From Shewanella phaeophyticola (lineage in GTDB: Bacteria > Pseudomonadota > Gammaproteobacteria > Enterobacterales > Shewanellaceae): a DNA stretch of 64,000 bases. Under the pieces are notes generated by a model. That model saw only the letters and a program-made list of their open reading frames with translations. It made no database searches and had not been told where the DNA came from. The position numbers and the translations under genes are program-made. Positions 29,162 to 37,450 of this stretch are shown one piece after another (position 1 is the first letter of the stretch; every line of letters starts with the position of its first letter). The stretch covers positions 2,356,001 through 2,420,000 of the forward strand of contig NZ_JAODOQ010000001.1 of NCBI RefSeq assembly GCF_025398315.1, read 5' to 3'.

Positions 29162-29651
29162 AAATGTCTCCTGTACGTCCCTTGTACAATTGCACGCCAT
29201 AGTGTGCTAATTCGGCCAATAAGAATGCGCCCACTAAAATATGCAACGGTAAATGTGGCACACTCGATTGCATAAACTCAAAACCTTGGGCGGCGATATT
29301 ATATTGAACTAGCGCTAAAATCACCCCTACTTGCAAAATGATGGCACTGTATTTATAACCAACCAAATTAATCTGTTTTTCTCTGACATCCATCGGTTGG
29401 TACAGCTCATTATCACTGATTAACCCCAGCACAATGTAACTGATCACCATTAATACAATTGAATAGATAATAATTTGCAGTAATAACGTCGATAACCATG
29501 TAATAGACGCTAATTGTTCAGGCGTAGCATTAACTAATGCACTCACGTACAAATAACCAATATACCCCGTCACTAGAAAATCGACCGATAACGTCAACTC
29601 TTTAAAGCTGGTTTCCTGTAACCATTGAATCAATTTCTGTTTGTTGTCCAT
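29154..29651 (-). CDS. Small four-helix membrane protein paired with an HTH regulator
   Basis: This 165-residue protein has four hydrophobic segments (about 22-42, 52-77, 105-130 and 135-152). The start at 29651 has GAGG six bases upstream. Its end overlaps the XRE gene, so the two are translationally coupled. Such membrane/HTH pairs (DUF2975-like) are thought to act as simple one-component switches, but the function of this one is unknown. Confidence 0.65.
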   Translation of the reverse strand: MDNKQKLIQWLQETSFKELTLSVDFLVTGYIGYLYVSALVNATPEQLASITWLSTLLLQIIIYSIVLMVISYIVLGLISDNELYQPMDVREKQINLVGYKYSAIILQVGVILALVQYNIAAQGFEFMQSSVPHLPLHILVGAFLLAELAHYGVQLYKGRTGDIYG

Positions 29652-29931
29652 GTCAGCCTCAGCATACTTGATGTATAAAATATTTAACTTCACTTATCAT
29701 AATCCACCACCACGACATGTCAAAGATTTTTTACCTCAAGTTAAAAATTAGATACTTTTGATTGAATTTTAAGCGAGATCCCTGAGCTCTAAAAAGACTT
29801 AAACCTGTGACACAATTAACATAATCAATTAGCATAATAATTGGTCAGATTAGCCATATACTCGCCAAGCTAAACCATCGACAACGCAACAATTAACATT
29901 AAGATTATGATTTAATATTAATTTTTTTATT

Positions 29932-29947
29932 TGGCATAGGCCTTGCA
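29932..29947 (+). promoter_or_regulatory. Candidate sigma-54 promoter
   Basis: TGGCA (932-936), six bases, TTGCA (943-947) gives the exact -24/-12 spacing of RpoN promoters, preceded by a T-rich run. Predicted transcription starts about 88 bases before the next gene. The rest of 29694-30045 is AT-rich with no other feature I can support. Confidence 0.55.
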
Positions 29948-30045
29948 TACTGGTTTTATACCCAGTGATAGTGCAACATACTATATTGAACAGTAAACGC
30001 TCACTGAATAACTCATGGAATCATTAATAATATTAAGGATGTATT

Positions 30046-30318
30046 ATGAAAAAACTGATTATTATCATTGTCGTAGTGGCGGTTGGTTATTTAATTAACC
30101 TCAAGTTTGTCGATATTGCGTATGCAATGGGATTTGCAGAATTGAAAAAAGAAGCAATATTGATAAATGATCAAAAAATGAAAGTGAAATGCGACTCGTA
30201 TGCCTTCGGTTTTTTTGATGAAATCAAACTCGAAAACAAATTTCAGCAATGTATTAATGATTATCAAGCCCAAGGTTATGTCGTATTGGACGCTGTACAA
30301 ACTGACTCAGACGCATAA
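30046..30318 (+). CDS. Hypothetical small membrane-anchored protein
   Basis: This 90-residue protein has an N-terminal hydrophobic segment (KLIIIIVVVAVGYLINL), then a soluble part with two Cys residues (VKCDSYAFG and QQCINDYQAQGY) that could form a disulfide outside the cytoplasm. AGGATG-like ribosome-site sequence precedes the ATG. It is a single-gene transcript between a candidate sigma-54 promoter and a strong terminator. I do not recognise the family. Confidence 0.65.
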   Translation: MKKLIIIIVVVAVGYLINLKFVDIAYAMGFAELKKEAILINDQKMKVKCDSYAFGFFDEIKLENKFQQCINDYQAQGYVVLDAVQTDSDA

Positions 30319-30319
30319 C

Positions 30320-30354
30320 AAAAAAAGCTCAAGCATAATGCTTGAGCTTTTTTT
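30320..30354. terminator. Bidirectional Rho-independent terminator
   Basis: AAAAAAGCTCAAGC-ATAAT-GCTTGAGCTTTTTTT serves the rightward small gene and the leftward ybaB transcript, which converge here. Confidence 0.9.
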
Positions 30355-30383
30355 GTGTTTGTAGAGGGTGTACCAGACAACGA

Positions 30384-30716
30384 TTAAAACGGCATTTTCA
30401 TTCCTGGTGGTAATTGCATACCGCCAGTCACTTCGGCCATTTTAGTCTTTTGATTTTCTTCTAAACGACGCGCTGCATCATTACATGCTGCAGCAATTAA
30501 GTCTTCTAGCATTTCTTTGTCATCTTCCATTAAGCTTGGGTCGATTTCAACTTTGCGGACATTGTGGCTGCCAGTCATTGTGACTTTAACGAGACCAGCA
30601 CCCGCTTCACCAGTCATTTCGGTGCGTGCAATTTCTTCCTGCACTTTTGCCATTTTGTCTTGCATCATTTGGGCTTGTTTCATTAAATTGCCCATTCCGC
30701 CTTTTCCACCAAACAT
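30384..30716 (-). CDS. ybaB: YbaB/EbfC family nucleoid-associated protein
   Basis: This 110-residue protein begins [16 protein letters not shown] and has the long N-terminal helix and central strands ([20 protein letters not shown]) of the family, whose members form tweezer-like dimers that bind DNA. It lies between dnaX and recR as in E. coli, separated from recR here by inserted genes. Confidence 0.93.
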   Translation of the reverse strand: MFGGKGGMGNLMKQAQMMQDKMAKVQEEIARTEMTGEAGAGLVKVTMTGSHNVRKVEIDPSLMEDDKEMLEDLIAAACNDAARRLEENQKTKMAEVTGGMQLPPGMKMPF

Positions 30717-30859
30717 AGTCGTCTCTCTCTAATTGAGGTTGTTAGCAAGTCGCCATAGTGGCGCTAATCTTACTGAAAAAAATGTGATTGGCAATCTAGG
30801 CTGAGCATTTTTGAGATGAAGATATGTTCATTTCAACCTAAATTACGTTTTACTGAACA

Positions 30860-33682
30860 TTATTGAACCGATAGTTGAGCAATGTCTTGGGCTATTTGCG
30901 CCAATTGCTCTGGCGGGTATTCAATACTGTCACTGTCTAGTTGCGCCGATAAACGCTGGATCATCCACTGGGTATTGTCATCTTGTAATATTGACTGCTC
31001 GGCCTGAACAATTAATTCACGATGAAAGCGTTTACGTAATTCTAACGGTGTTTCACGGTTTGCAACAACACCAATTTGGATTTGTACCTCTATTGGCTGC
31101 TGCAAATATTCTGTTAGTGCGACTTGTAATTGATCAATCGCTGTCGGCGCTGACAAATGCTTTTGATCAGGCTTTAGCACTAACACGATTGGATTGGAGT
31201 GTGCTTGAAAAATCGAGTTAACCCCGAGTTGACGAACGCGTCCACCGACTGATACATGGGTCATCACTTTATACCAATGTAAATCAAGCTCATTTCCTTC
31301 AATGCTGTGAGGCGTAAAAGGCACCAATTCTGCCGTTTGTTCCCTTGCTGGCGTTTGCGCTGTATTGCTTAATGGCTCTGCATCAATATGCTGATTGACT
31401 GCAACAGATGCATTAACATTAACATCAACTTTGGCGCTCTGAGGCTCGGAGTCAAGCTTTGCTGCAATGTCGGCAAAGGCGGTAACATTCTCACCTGGCG
31501 CAGGTTTTACCCAGGGTGCTCTATCTTGTATTACTGCAGGCTGTGATTGTGTATTATCCGACTCGCCCGACTCAACGGTGGCCGATATTTCCGACGTTGA
31601 ATTATTTGACTCAGTCTTTATTGACGCCAGGGTTTCCGTCTCAGTAGGCGATTGTTGTGGCGTAACTTGAGGGGCTGCATGAAGGGAAACGTGAGGCTCA
31701 GAGGCTTTGGCTTTAGAGCCAAATGAGGTCTTAGAGACTGTAGCCTCTTTGCTGTCGCTTTGCTCTTTTTGTTGCAATGCATCGACATCAGCAAGCAGCG
31801 AATCACGGCTGGCTAAAACCATATCTAAAAAGTCTAGGGTATCGTCTTCAGAGTCATTTTCTGCTGCTGTTTGCTCTGCATTAGGCTCATCTTCAGCGCT
31901 AGTGGATGGTGTCGTTTGCTGCTCTGGAGTAATTGCAACAAATTTGCCCGGATCATTTTGCGCCGAATACGCTAAATAATCATCATGATAAGAGGGTTGA
32001 TAATCTGCGTCTTGGTCGAAATCGTTAAATGAATAGCCATCAAATGGGTCTGCGTTTGAGGCCGGCTCAATAATAGCATCAGTATTCAGTTGAACACTGA
32101 CTTCAATAGGTTTTGGCTCAGGCGCAGTATGAACAACTGGCTTTTCAAGAGTTTTATTGTCCTCTTGGGCTTCGCTCGTGAGCGGTTCTGGCTTTAACGT
32201 ATCAACCTCTAAAGCATCTGTCTTAGACACCTGTTGCGCGTCATTCAACGCGGGGGCGAGCTCAACTTGCGACTGATAGCCCAAACTTTCGGCCTGACTC
32301 ACCAATAAGCTTTGTTCAGCACTTAAGGCAGGGTCGGTTGATTCAAGTTCATCATCTTCTGCACTAATAGACTCAGGCGGTTGAATCATTGTCTCTTGAG
32401 CATGGTTATCTATATGTTTATCAACTATCGGGCTTGGTGATCCAATGACCTTGGCACTCGTGTCATCGGATTGAGTATCCACCAATACAGATTGGCTAAG
32501 TGCTGTGGTGTTATCAGGCTTTGGGCCTGTATCTGCGACCTCTTGCGTTGTTGATAAATCAATCGCGGCAGGAGATGTGGTAACCCAACGTTTAACTTGT
32601 TTTTCTGGTGTAAATGCAACAGCCCGTAATAAGGCCATTTCAAGACCCGACTTAGGATCAGGCGCAAAGGCCAAATCTTTACGGCCATTGAGTAACATTT
32701 GATAATACAACTGCACTTGTTCAGGTGCTAATTGCTGAGCAAAAGCTAAAATTTGCTCGGCAAAGAGAGACTGTTGAGCGGCCGCGGGGGCAAATTGAGT
32801 CAAAGTAATTTGGTGCAGTAACTCTAACAAACTACGCAGAACTTCTTCAGCGTCTGCGCCAAACGCTAGCACTTTGGCGACCATTTGCATTAATGCGCCA
32901 ACATCGGCATCACACAAGGCTTTTAATAACGCAATAACATGCTGTTCATCAATACTGCCCAACATGGTTTGCACTTGCTCAAGCATCACCTGGCCGCTGC
33001 CAAACGCTATGGCCTGGTCGGTTAAACTCAATGCATCACGCATACTGCCATTGGCGGCTTTAGCTAACAAGGTTAAGGCTTGTTGTTCAAAGGGCAATTG
33101 TTCTTGAGTAATGACAAACTCAAGTTGTTGGCTGATTTCTTGTTGCGATAAACTTTTCAGATTAAATTGTAAACAACGCGACAATACCGTGACCGGTAAT
33201 TTATGTGGATCTGTGGTGGCCAGTAAAAACTTTACGTGCTCTGGTGGTTCTTCTAAGGTTTTTAATAAGGCATTAAAACTACTGCGCGATAGCATGTGCA
33301 CTTCATCAATGAGGTACACTTTAAACCGGCCACGAGATGGGCGATATTGCACGTTGTCGAGCAATTCGCGGGTATCATCCACTTTGGTACGCGACGCCGC
33401 GTCAACCTCAATTAAATCGACAAAACGGCCTTGGGCAATTTCAATACAGCTTGAACATTCACCACATGGATTAGCGGTAACGCCGGTTTCACAATTAAGT
33501 CCTTTGGCAAACAGGCGCGCCAAACTGGTTTTACCAACCCCGCGGGTTCCGGTAAATAAATAAGCATGATGAAGACGTTGCTGACTTAATGCATTAGTGA
33601 GTGCCATGAGTACATGGGACTGACCAACCATTTGTTCAAATTTAGCTGGACGCCATTTGCGGGCGAGCACTTGATAAGACAT
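30860..33682 (-). CDS. dnaX: DNA polymerase III subunits gamma/tau
   Basis: This clamp-loader ATPase starts MSYQVLARKWRPAKFEQMVG. Walker A is GTRGVGKTSLAR, the zinc-binding Cys set is CETG...CGECSSC, Walker B is DEVH and sensor 1 is ATTDPHK. Domains I-III end near residue 365. An unusually long acidic, Gln/Ser/Thr-rich linker of about 400 residues follows before the C-terminal alpha-binding domain (LHWYKVMTHV to the end). At about 940 residues it is far longer than the E. coli protein (643). I chose the second ATG (33682) as the family start. No clear A-rich slippery site for a short gamma form was found. Confidence 0.94.
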   Translation of the reverse strand: MSYQVLARKWRPAKFEQMVGQSHVLMALTNALSQQRLHHAYLFTGTRGVGKTSLARLFAKGLNCETGVTANPCGECSSCIEIAQGRFVDLIEVDAASRTKVDDTRELLDNVQYRPSRGRFKVYLIDEVHMLSRSSFNALLKTLEEPPEHVKFLLATTDPHKLPVTVLSRCLQFNLKSLSQQEISQQLEFVITQEQLPFEQQALTLLAKAANGSMRDALSLTDQAIAFGSGQVMLEQVQTMLGSIDEQHVIALLKALCDADVGALMQMVAKVLAFGADAEEVLRSLLELLHQITLTQFAPAAAQQSLFAEQILAFAQQLAPEQVQLYYQMLLNGRKDLAFAPDPKSGLEMALLRAVAFTPEKQVKRWVTTSPAAIDLSTTQEVADTGPKPDNTTALSQSVLVDTQSDDTSAKVIGSPSPIVDKHIDNHAQETMIQPPESISAEDDELESTDPALSAEQSLLVSQAESLGYQSQVELAPALNDAQQVSKTDALEVDTLKPEPLTSEAQEDNKTLEKPVVHTAPEPKPIEVSVQLNTDAIIEPASNADPFDGYSFNDFDQDADYQPSYHDDYLAYSAQNDPGKFVAITPEQQTTPSTSAEDEPNAEQTAAENDSEDDTLDFLDMVLASRDSLLADVDALQQKEQSDSKEATVSKTSFGSKAKASEPHVSLHAAPQVTPQQSPTETETLASIKTESNNSTSEISATVESGESDNTQSQPAVIQDRAPWVKPAPGENVTAFADIAAKLDSEPQSAKVDVNVNASVAVNQHIDAEPLSNTAQTPAREQTAELVPFTPHSIEGNELDLHWYKVMTHVSVGGRVRQLGVNSIFQAHSNPIVLVLKPDQKHLSAPTAIDQLQVALTEYLQQPIEVQIQIGVVANRETPLELRKRFHRELIVQAEQSILQDDNTQWMIQRLSAQLDSDSIEYPPEQLAQIAQDIAQLSVQ

Positions 33683-33730
33683 GAAAATCCCCACAGAGAG
33701 CCATCGGGAGTCAATCCCATTAAAGGGGAT

Positions 33731-33765
33731 AACAATAACATGCCAAGGGCTGGCATGCTATTGTT
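33731..33765. other. Long hairpin between apt and dnaX
   Basis: AACAATAACATGCCA pairs with TGGCATGCTATTGTT with a single mismatch, around a five-base loop. It lies in the leader of dnaX, 49 bases upstream of its ATG. No U tract follows, so it is either an RNA structure in the leader or a protein-binding palindrome. Confidence 0.65.
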
Positions 33766-33831
33766 GAGCGTGATTTTGATACGCTTTAAAGCAGTTAACT
33801 GTCTAATTAATTAGCAGTTATTTTAATCTTG

Positions 33832-34380
33832 CTATTCGCCATCAAACTCACACAAGCTTAATACTTCAATCCCTAAATCTTGCAGACGCTTTTCGCCGCC
33901 AATTTCAGGTAATGAAATAACAAAGGCAGCATGCCCTACTTCACCGCCAAGCTCTCGGATCAGTTTTACTGTGGCTTCGATGGTGCCGCCTGTCGCTAAT
34001 AAATCATCGATAACTAAGACTTTGTCGTTGGCATTAATCGCATCTGTATGAATTTCTAAGGTATCTTTACCGTATTCTAATTCATAAGTTTGACTAATGG
34101 TGGCGCGCGGTAATTTACCTGGCTTACGAACAGGAACAAAACCAACACCAAGTTCTAACGCTAAAGGAGCCCCAAACAAGAAGCCACGCGCTTCTGTGCC
34201 AACTACTTTAGTGAAACCTTTTGATTGATAGTGAGCAACTAAAATGGCAATAGTGGCTTTATACGCTTCAGCGCTTTCTAACAAACTTGTGACATCACGG
34301 AACATAATGCCTGGTTTTGGATAATCAGGAATGGTTTTAATACTGTTCTTGATAAGCGCTAAACTGTGTTGGTTCATCAT
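33832..34380 (-). CDS. apt: Adenine phosphoribosyltransferase
   Basis: This 182-residue salvage enzyme forms AMP from adenine and PRPP. It has [37 protein letters not shown] and the PRPP-binding loop [16 protein letters not shown]. The order ybaN, apt, dnaX is as in E. coli. Two adjacent ATG codons begin the gene, so the start is uncertain by one codon. Confidence 0.96.
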   Translation of the reverse strand: MMNQHSLALIKNSIKTIPDYPKPGIMFRDVTSLLESAEAYKATIAILVAHYQSKGFTKVVGTEARGFLFGAPLALELGVGFVPVRKPGKLPRATISQTYELEYGKDTLEIHTDAINANDKVLVIDDLLATGGTIEATVKLIRELGGEVGHAAFVISLPEIGGEKRLQDLGIEVLSLCEFDGE

Positions 34381-34414
34381 AATAAGTTAACTCTGTTTAT
34401 AAGTGATTACGCAA

Positions 34415-34443
34415 TAAAAAAGTCCACGTTATGGGTGGACTCT
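34415..34443 (-). terminator. Rho-independent terminator after ybaN
   Basis: AGTCCAC-GTTATG-GGTGGACT with an A run on the left that gives a U tract on the minus strand. It separates ybaN from apt. Confidence 0.82.
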
Positions 34444-34515
34444 GGTAAAAATTCTGCTTTGATCTTATGCCCGTTTGATTTCAGTTGCAACTGTCATACA
34501 TTAACAGCTTATTTA

Positions 34516-34902
34516 TTATTCTAACTCTGGGATCTGCCACAAAAAAAATAATAAAACGAGCATCATGCAAAGCAGCATAATTTTAACCCACACCAGCGGC
34601 ACAATAATGATGCTAATACAAAAGCTAACAGCACTCATTATCATGGCTTTTTTCTTCAACGGTCGGCTCAAAGCGCGTTTAGATTGCCATTGATGAATAC
34701 CCTCAGCAAACCAGGGGTGAGTCACTAACCAATTGTGCAAGCGGTCATTTGAGCGAGCAAAGCAAAAAGCAGATAGTAAAATAAATGGCACTGTCGGTAA
34801 TAACGGCAATGCTATACCGATTAAGCCTAATACCAAGCTGCATAAGCCAATAATAAGAAAAAAACCACGTTTTAACGCCATTGGTGTCCTCGCCGAAAAC
34901 AA
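34516..34902 (-). CDS. ybaN: DUF454 family inner-membrane protein YbaN
   Basis: This 128-residue protein has three hydrophobic helices (about 14-42, 85-107 and 107-124). It carries the DUF454 signature ALPLLPTVPFILLSAFCFARS followed by LHNWLVTHPWFAEGI. Its role is unknown. It lies upstream of apt as in E. coli. The last residues are encoded just before the next gene's terminator. Confidence 0.9.
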   Translation of the reverse strand: MFSARTPMALKRGFFLIIGLCSLVLGLIGIALPLLPTVPFILLSAFCFARSNDRLHNWLVTHPWFAEGIHQWQSKRALSRPLKKKAMIMSAVSFCISIIIVPLVWVKIMLLCMMLVLLFFLWQIPELE

Positions 34903-34926
34903 AAAACCACTCTATCAGAGTGGTTT
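34899..34926 (-). terminator. Rho-independent terminator of the 39-residue peptide gene
   Basis: ACCACTC-TATCA-GAGTGGT with flanking A and T runs; on the minus strand a U tract follows. It overlaps the start of ybaN, which therefore must have its promoter at or near this hairpin. Confidence 0.82.
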
Positions 34927-34965
34927 AATAAGGCAATATCATGACAGATTAACCTGAACAGAACG

Positions 34966-35085
34966 TTAAATGAGACCTGTTACTTTTAACCAAGAAAGTG
35001 TCGCCGGCAATGTTGGAATCAATAAAACCAAAATAAAACCAATGAAATAAAAGATGTTAAACGGGTCTTTAAACGGCTGACTCAT
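34966..35085 (-). CDS. Small single-helix membrane peptide (39 residues)
   Basis: MSQPFKDPFNIFYFIGFI begins a 39-residue peptide with one hydrophobic helix (about 12-33) and a short polar tail. The start has AGGA seven bases upstream and the gene has its own terminator, so it is likely real although very short. A longer open frame reaches 35157 but lacks a ribosome site. The function is unknown. Confidence 0.65.
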   Translation of the reverse strand: MSQPFKDPFNIFYFIGFILVLLIPTLPATLSWLKVTGLI

Positions 35086-35258
35086 GATAATTCCTAAATT
35101 TAAGGTGGTATTGTGACTGTAATCGCTCGGTAAATTGTATTGCGTTAACCACATCATTTAACAGGAAGACACAAGCTTTTTACGTGAGATATGTCACAAA
35201 AAGTGGCTCATTTTAGACACATATTGATAAAATAAAAACCTTAAATTTTATAAGCCTA

Positions 35259-36017
35259 TTATACAGCCGTCGCCGCAACAATAATGCCTTTTTGCGCTAA
35301 CTGTTGTAATAGTGGTACGCAACCGGATAACAATGATTCCGCTGACATTTGTGGATAATGATCGGCCAGCCACTCAATAATGATGTCTAGGTTAACGTGT
35401 TGAACTTGCGAAGTTTGTTCTATATAAGCTAACACTTGTGCACTTAATGGCGTTAATTGTAAAAAAGCCACTTCGTCATGAATATCACGATATACGCAAA
35501 AAAAGTTGGCCTGTTCTGTTGGCTCTATTGGTTGATAGTCAACACTAATATGCTGAACATCAAATGCATATTGAGCGACCTTAGCACTCGGTGACAAACG
35601 TAAATCATGCTGTTGAACATCGTCACTATTGAGCCGTTGTGATGGAGCAATATCTGGCGCAACTGCAGCGCACAATTCTAACCATTCATAATGCGCAAGC
35701 TGCAACATAAACACCGGGTCATCTTCTGTTAAATGGTATTCGTGTTGTAAAAATGCCAAAAACTCTCCGGCTATCTCGACAAATATTGGGGTTTTGCAGT
35801 CATGTGTGGCAAAAAATTGCTGTACGAGTGCCTGCCATTTTTCATCATGATACAAGCTTTTTAATACAGGAAAAGCACTGGCAACAAACCCTGAGATATT
35901 ATTAAAAAATAAATCTCGGTATACCTTCATCCGCCTTGGTTCAATCCCCTCCGGCATCGGTAAACTGGGGTCACGAATGTAATCCATAAACTGCTGCTGT
36001 ACTTCAATAAATCCCAT
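35259..36017 (-). CDS. hvfC: DUF2063 partner protein of an MNIO RiPP enzyme (HvfC-like)
   Basis: This 252-residue soluble protein has the DUF2063 domain in its N-terminal half (FMDYIRDPSLPMPEGIEPRRM, YRDLFFNNISGFVASAFPVL, FLAFLQHEYHL, LAHYEWLELC). In known systems such partners bind the precursor leader and deliver it to the MNIO enzyme. The gene follows hvfB by 43 bases and completes the A-B-C order of the Haemophilus hvf operon. The symbol is by likeness of both sequence and order. Confidence 0.85.
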   Translation of the reverse strand: MGFIEVQQQFMDYIRDPSLPMPEGIEPRRMKVYRDLFFNNISGFVASAFPVLKSLYHDEKWQALVQQFFATHDCKTPIFVEIAGEFLAFLQHEYHLTEDDPVFMLQLAHYEWLELCAAVAPDIAPSQRLNSDDVQQHDLRLSPSAKVAQYAFDVQHISVDYQPIEPTEQANFFCVYRDIHDEVAFLQLTPLSAQVLAYIEQTSQVQHVNLDIIIEWLADHYPQMSAESLLSGCVPLLQQLAQKGIIVAATAV

Positions 36018-36060
36018 GATGTGTCCTTAATTACTGATTAAGTGTCAATGAAGCTCAACG

Positions 36061-36909
36061 CTACTTAGTCCCGCAAAGTGCAGCCTGTTGATATTGATGA
36101 ATTTGATTGATTTCGTTTAATAACACTTCAGTTTTAGGAATATTAAAATCTCGCTCTAACAAAGTTGGATGCACACCATGCAGTTGATAACATTGTTGCA
36201 ATAGTGCCCAAACAGGATCAATCACATCAGCACCATGGGTATCAACCATTAAGTCAGCCGCTTCTTCGTAATGGCCTGCAATATGTAAATAGGCAATACG
36301 GTCGCTTGGCATCGCTGCTAAAAATGCACTGGCATCATATTGATGATTAATCGCATTAACGTAAATATTGTTCACATCGAGTAGCAGTTTACAGTCGGCT
36401 TCTTGCAGCACAGCATTAACAAAGGCTTGTTCGCTCATTTGCGCACCTGGGGCAGCATAAAAAGACACGTTCTCAAGAATAAACGGACGCTCGAGGACAT
36501 CTTCAACTTGGTTAATCCGCTGAGCGGTATGGATTACGGCTTCATCTGTAAAAGGAATGGGCATCAAGTCGTACATATGCCCAGTACCCGAACAATAACT
36601 TAAATGTTCTGAGTACACTTCTATATTATGGCTGTCTAAAAATTGCTTAATTTGCTTGATAAATTGGGTATCTAGCGCTTCAGGGCTACCAATTGATAAC
36701 GACAATCCATGGCAAAAAAATCGATGCTGTTCAGTTAACTGCCTAAACTGACGTGCAAACTTGCCACCTAGTGTCATCCAATTTTCTGGTGCTACCTCAA
36801 AAAAGTTAATCGCCGGCGGCACATGCTGGCAAAACTCATCAAGCATTTCACGGCGCAGACCTAAACCAACACTGGCTTGCTTAAGTGGGGGGTGTTGCAC
36901 ATTTGACAT
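36061..36909 (-). CDS. hvfB: DUF692 multinuclear iron-dependent oxidase (MNIO, HvfB-like)
   Basis: This 282-residue TIM-barrel enzyme carries DUF692 blocks VGLGLRREM, FFEVAPENWM, HGLSLSIGSPEALD, YSEHLSYCSG, ENVSFYA, LLLDVNNIYVNAINH and YLHIAGH, with the His/Asp/Glu residues that hold two or three irons. MNIOs oxidise cysteine residues of precursor peptides; HvfB converts Cys in EGKCG motifs to oxazolone-thioamide groups that bind copper. The adjacent gene encodes exactly such a precursor. The reaction here is inferred from that published family. Confidence 0.92.
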   Translation of the reverse strand: MSNVQHPPLKQASVGLGLRREMLDEFCQHVPPAINFFEVAPENWMTLGGKFARQFRQLTEQHRFFCHGLSLSIGSPEALDTQFIKQIKQFLDSHNIEVYSEHLSYCSGTGHMYDLMPIPFTDEAVIHTAQRINQVEDVLERPFILENVSFYAAPGAQMSEQAFVNAVLQEADCKLLLDVNNIYVNAINHQYDASAFLAAMPSDRIAYLHIAGHYEEAADLMVDTHGADVIDPVWALLQQCYQLHGVHPTLLERDFNIPKTEVLLNEINQIHQYQQAALCGTK

Positions 36910-36940
36910 AATGCGTCCTTAAACCTTAACACTGAGATAA

Positions 36941-36969
36941 AATTAAGGCCTGAAACTCAGGCCTTAATT
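36941..36969 (-). terminator. Intra-operon hairpin between precursor and modification genes
   Basis: AATTAAGGCCTGA pairs with TCAGGCCTTAATT around a three-base loop. The minus strand continues with TTTTATC, a weak U tract. It would act as a partial terminator, making more precursor mRNA than enzyme mRNA, a common arrangement in RiPP operons. Confidence 0.7.
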
Positions 36970-37021
36970 GTGTCAGATAAGCATAAGCATTTTCAAATGC
37001 TCATGATCAACTTATAGTGGA

Positions 37022-37450
37022 TTACTTCTGACCACCACATTTACCTTCACCGCACTTACCTTCTTTGGCTTTTTCAGCTGACTTTTTCATGTCGCCACCG
37101 CATTTGCCTTCGCCACATTTACCTTCCATTGCTTTTTCAGCAGATTTTTTCATGTCGCCGCCGCACTTGCCTTCACCACATTTGCCTTCCATTGCTTTTT
37201 CAGCAGACTTTTTCATGTCGCCGCCGCACTTGCCTTCTCCACATTTACCTTCTACTGCTTTCTCAGCAGACTTTTTCATGTCACCGCCACACTTGCCTTC
37301 ACCGCACTTACCTTCACCACCATCTAATTGATAGCCAGCAGTTAGTTGTTCGAATCCAAATGGGTTAGCTTGTACTTCAGCAGAAAAGCCAGCAGTCATC
37401 ACAACAGCACCTAACGCAACAGCTACAGTAGTTTGTTTGATAGAGTTCAT
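37022..37450 (-). CDS. hvfA: Secreted EGKCG-repeat precursor peptide (HvfA-like copper-binding RiPP)
   Basis: This 142-residue protein has a signal peptide (MNSIKQTTVAVALGAVVMTA, cleavage after about residue 28), a short leader-like segment (NPFGFEQLTAGYQLDGG) and a core of five paired EGKCGEGKCGG blocks, ten EGKCG motifs in all, spaced by Lys/Ala-rich GDMKKSAEKA linkers with a 21-residue period. The only Cys residues are the ten in these motifs. It is first in the operon with hvfB and hvfC. By family the Cys residues are modified and the periplasmic product binds copper. GAGGAAG precedes the ATG. Confidence 0.9.
   Translation of the reverse strand: MNSIKQTTVAVALGAVVMTAGFSAEVQANPFGFEQLTAGYQLDGGEGKCGEGKCGGDMKKSAEKAVEGKCGEGKCGGDMKKSAEKAMEGKCGEGKCGGDMKKSAEKAMEGKCGEGKCGGDMKKSAEKAKEGKCGEGKCGGQK
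37034..37315 (-). repeat. 63-base tandem repeat coding for EGKCG blocks
   Basis: Four full units of 63 bases plus one partial unit, in frame, code for the ten EGKCG motifs. Units differ mostly at silent positions, suggesting selection on the protein along with expansion by recombination. Confidence 0.9.

Noticed and set aside
30860..33682. E. coli-like programmed frameshift in dnaX
   Set aside because: Near the end of domain III I found no A-AAA-AAG run, only interrupted A-rich codons.
33695..33831. 4.5S SRP RNA gene near dnaX
   Set aside because: The conserved core (GGTCAGGTCCGGAAGGAAGC-like) is absent; the region only holds a simple hairpin.
37034..37315. Regular repeats that could suggest a CRISPR array
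   Set aside because: Units are contiguous, 63 bases long, in frame and without unique spacers. They encode a repeated peptide.
37065..37331. Rightward open frame coding a PSPHLPS-type repeat protein
   Set aside because: It is the antisense shadow of the EGKCG repeat gene. It has no ribosome site, and its repeats follow from the 63-base repeat of the real gene.
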